NCBI RefSeq assembly: GCF_015710975.1
Contig: NZ_CP049783.1
Coordinates: forward strand, 5,055,001-5,119,000
From: Paenibacillus polymyxa
GTDB taxonomy: Bacteria > Bacillota > Bacilli > Paenibacillales > Paenibacillaceae
DNA length: 64,000 nucleotides
Direction of reading: 5' to 3'
The notes beneath the pieces were generated by a model. It did no database searches and was not told the DNA's origin. It saw only the letters and a list, made by a program, of their open reading frames with translations. Of the stretch, positions 63,814-64,000 are shown one piece after another (position 1 is the first letter of the stretch; each line of letters begins with the position of its first letter). The translations under genes were made by a program, and so were the position numbers.

Positions 63814-64000
63814 TTACTTCGTTTGTTCCAGTAATTTGCCAATAATATAATCTAGCTGTCCTGTCATACTAGCAACGTCCGAATAGTAGAAAAGTCCTGC
63901 ATATTTCGCTGGAATTTCGATGATGTGCCCATTTTTGACGGCTGGAATACTGCTCCAGATTTTGGTTTTCGCATATTCGGATTCTTTGCCTTCCTGCTTA
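63814..64000 (-). CDS. Siderophore-binding lipoprotein of the ABC importer, C-terminal fragment
   Basis: The last 61 codons are visible before the right edge (stop TTA 63814-63816 on the plus strand). The translation ends KIWSSIPAVKNGHIIEIPAK, then YYSDVASMTGQLDYIIGKLL, the standard end of a periplasmic-binding-fold (Fe-siderophore) protein such as FeuA or YclQ relatives. It is first in the importer operon, with the two permeases downstream. Confidence 0.85.
   Translation of the reverse strand, partial: KQEGKESEYAKTKIWSSIPAVKNGHIIEIPAKYAGLFYYSDVASMTGQLDYIIGKLLEQTK

Noticed and set aside
1..64000. CRISPR arrays, tRNA or rRNA genes, complete insertion sequences, prophage
   Set aside because: No regularly spaced repeats, tRNA-like cloverleaf sequences, rRNA segments, transposase genes or phage structural genes were found on reading both strands.

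Overview
The window looks like a chromosomal stretch of an endospore-forming Gram-positive of the Paenibacillus polymyxa group. The reasons are two germinant-receptor operons, strong AGGAGG-type ribosome sites, a moderate-to-low G+C background, a secreted GH48 cellulase with Fn3 and CBM3 modules, and an orphan EctB-type diaminobutyrate aminotransferase. This is inference from gene content; no rRNA or tRNA gene is present to anchor it. I see no prophage, complete insertion sequence or CRISPR array.

Layout. 1-4.9 kb: the N-terminal part of a PLP-dependent Cys/Met-metabolism enzyme, divergent from a gerA-gerC-gerB germination operon. 5-10.5 kb: a DUF421 protein, a reactive-sulfur operon (TusA-rhodanese, DsrE-like, CstR-like repressor) with two matching operator palindromes, two TetR regulators, a YjgB-like lipoprotein and an HXXEE membrane protein. 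10.5-18.7 kb: M29 aminopeptidase and acyl-CoA synthetase under a FapR-like box, a DNA-alkylation-repair-like protein, an S9 peptidase split by a frameshift, GNAT and ferritin. 18.7-28.7 kb: GH48 cellulase, DUF423, a TIM-barrel isomerase with a type II thioesterase, GH94 cellobiose phosphorylase, a diguanylate cyclase and a flavodoxin-fold oxidoreductase. 28.7-38.5 kb: EctB, a response regulator, a hybrid kinase, a chemoreceptor and a frameshifted YyaL/DUF255 protein. 38.5-52.8 kb is the accessory part: esterases, a G+C-rich tetR-map pair, an ECF-type sigma factor, ClpP, an MBL hydrolase, a WXG-type polymorphic toxin cut by an in-frame stop with its putative immunity gene, a DUF6809 protein and an AraC/LysE pair. 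It also holds several decayed genes not visible as long ORFs (a DUF2798 remnant and a Cys-rich remnant). 52.9-57 kb: a second germination operon, A-C-D-B, with a small D subunit. 57-64 kb: RluF-type pseudouridine synthase, a small basic protein, an operon of a histidine phosphatase plus an unfamiliar HEXXGH protein behind a palindrome, a VOC protein, a decayed quinone-reductase-like gene and a FecCD siderophore importer running off the right end.

How genes fit together. GH48 releases cellobiose from crystalline cellulose and the intracellular GH94 enzyme could phosphorolyse it, so the two loci form a plausible cellulose-to-glucose-1-phosphate route. The CstR-like operon should sense and detoxify persulfide or sulfide. 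The two ger operons provide nutrient receptors for spores. The most interesting uncharacterised unit is the histidine phosphatase plus HEXXGH protein pair (58.3-60.4 kb). The window also shows an unusual number of interrupted genes (S9 peptidase, YyaL, toxin, DUF2798, a Cys-rich protein, a quinone reductase). Some look like real decay, while two are single-base homopolymer changes that could be sequencing errors.
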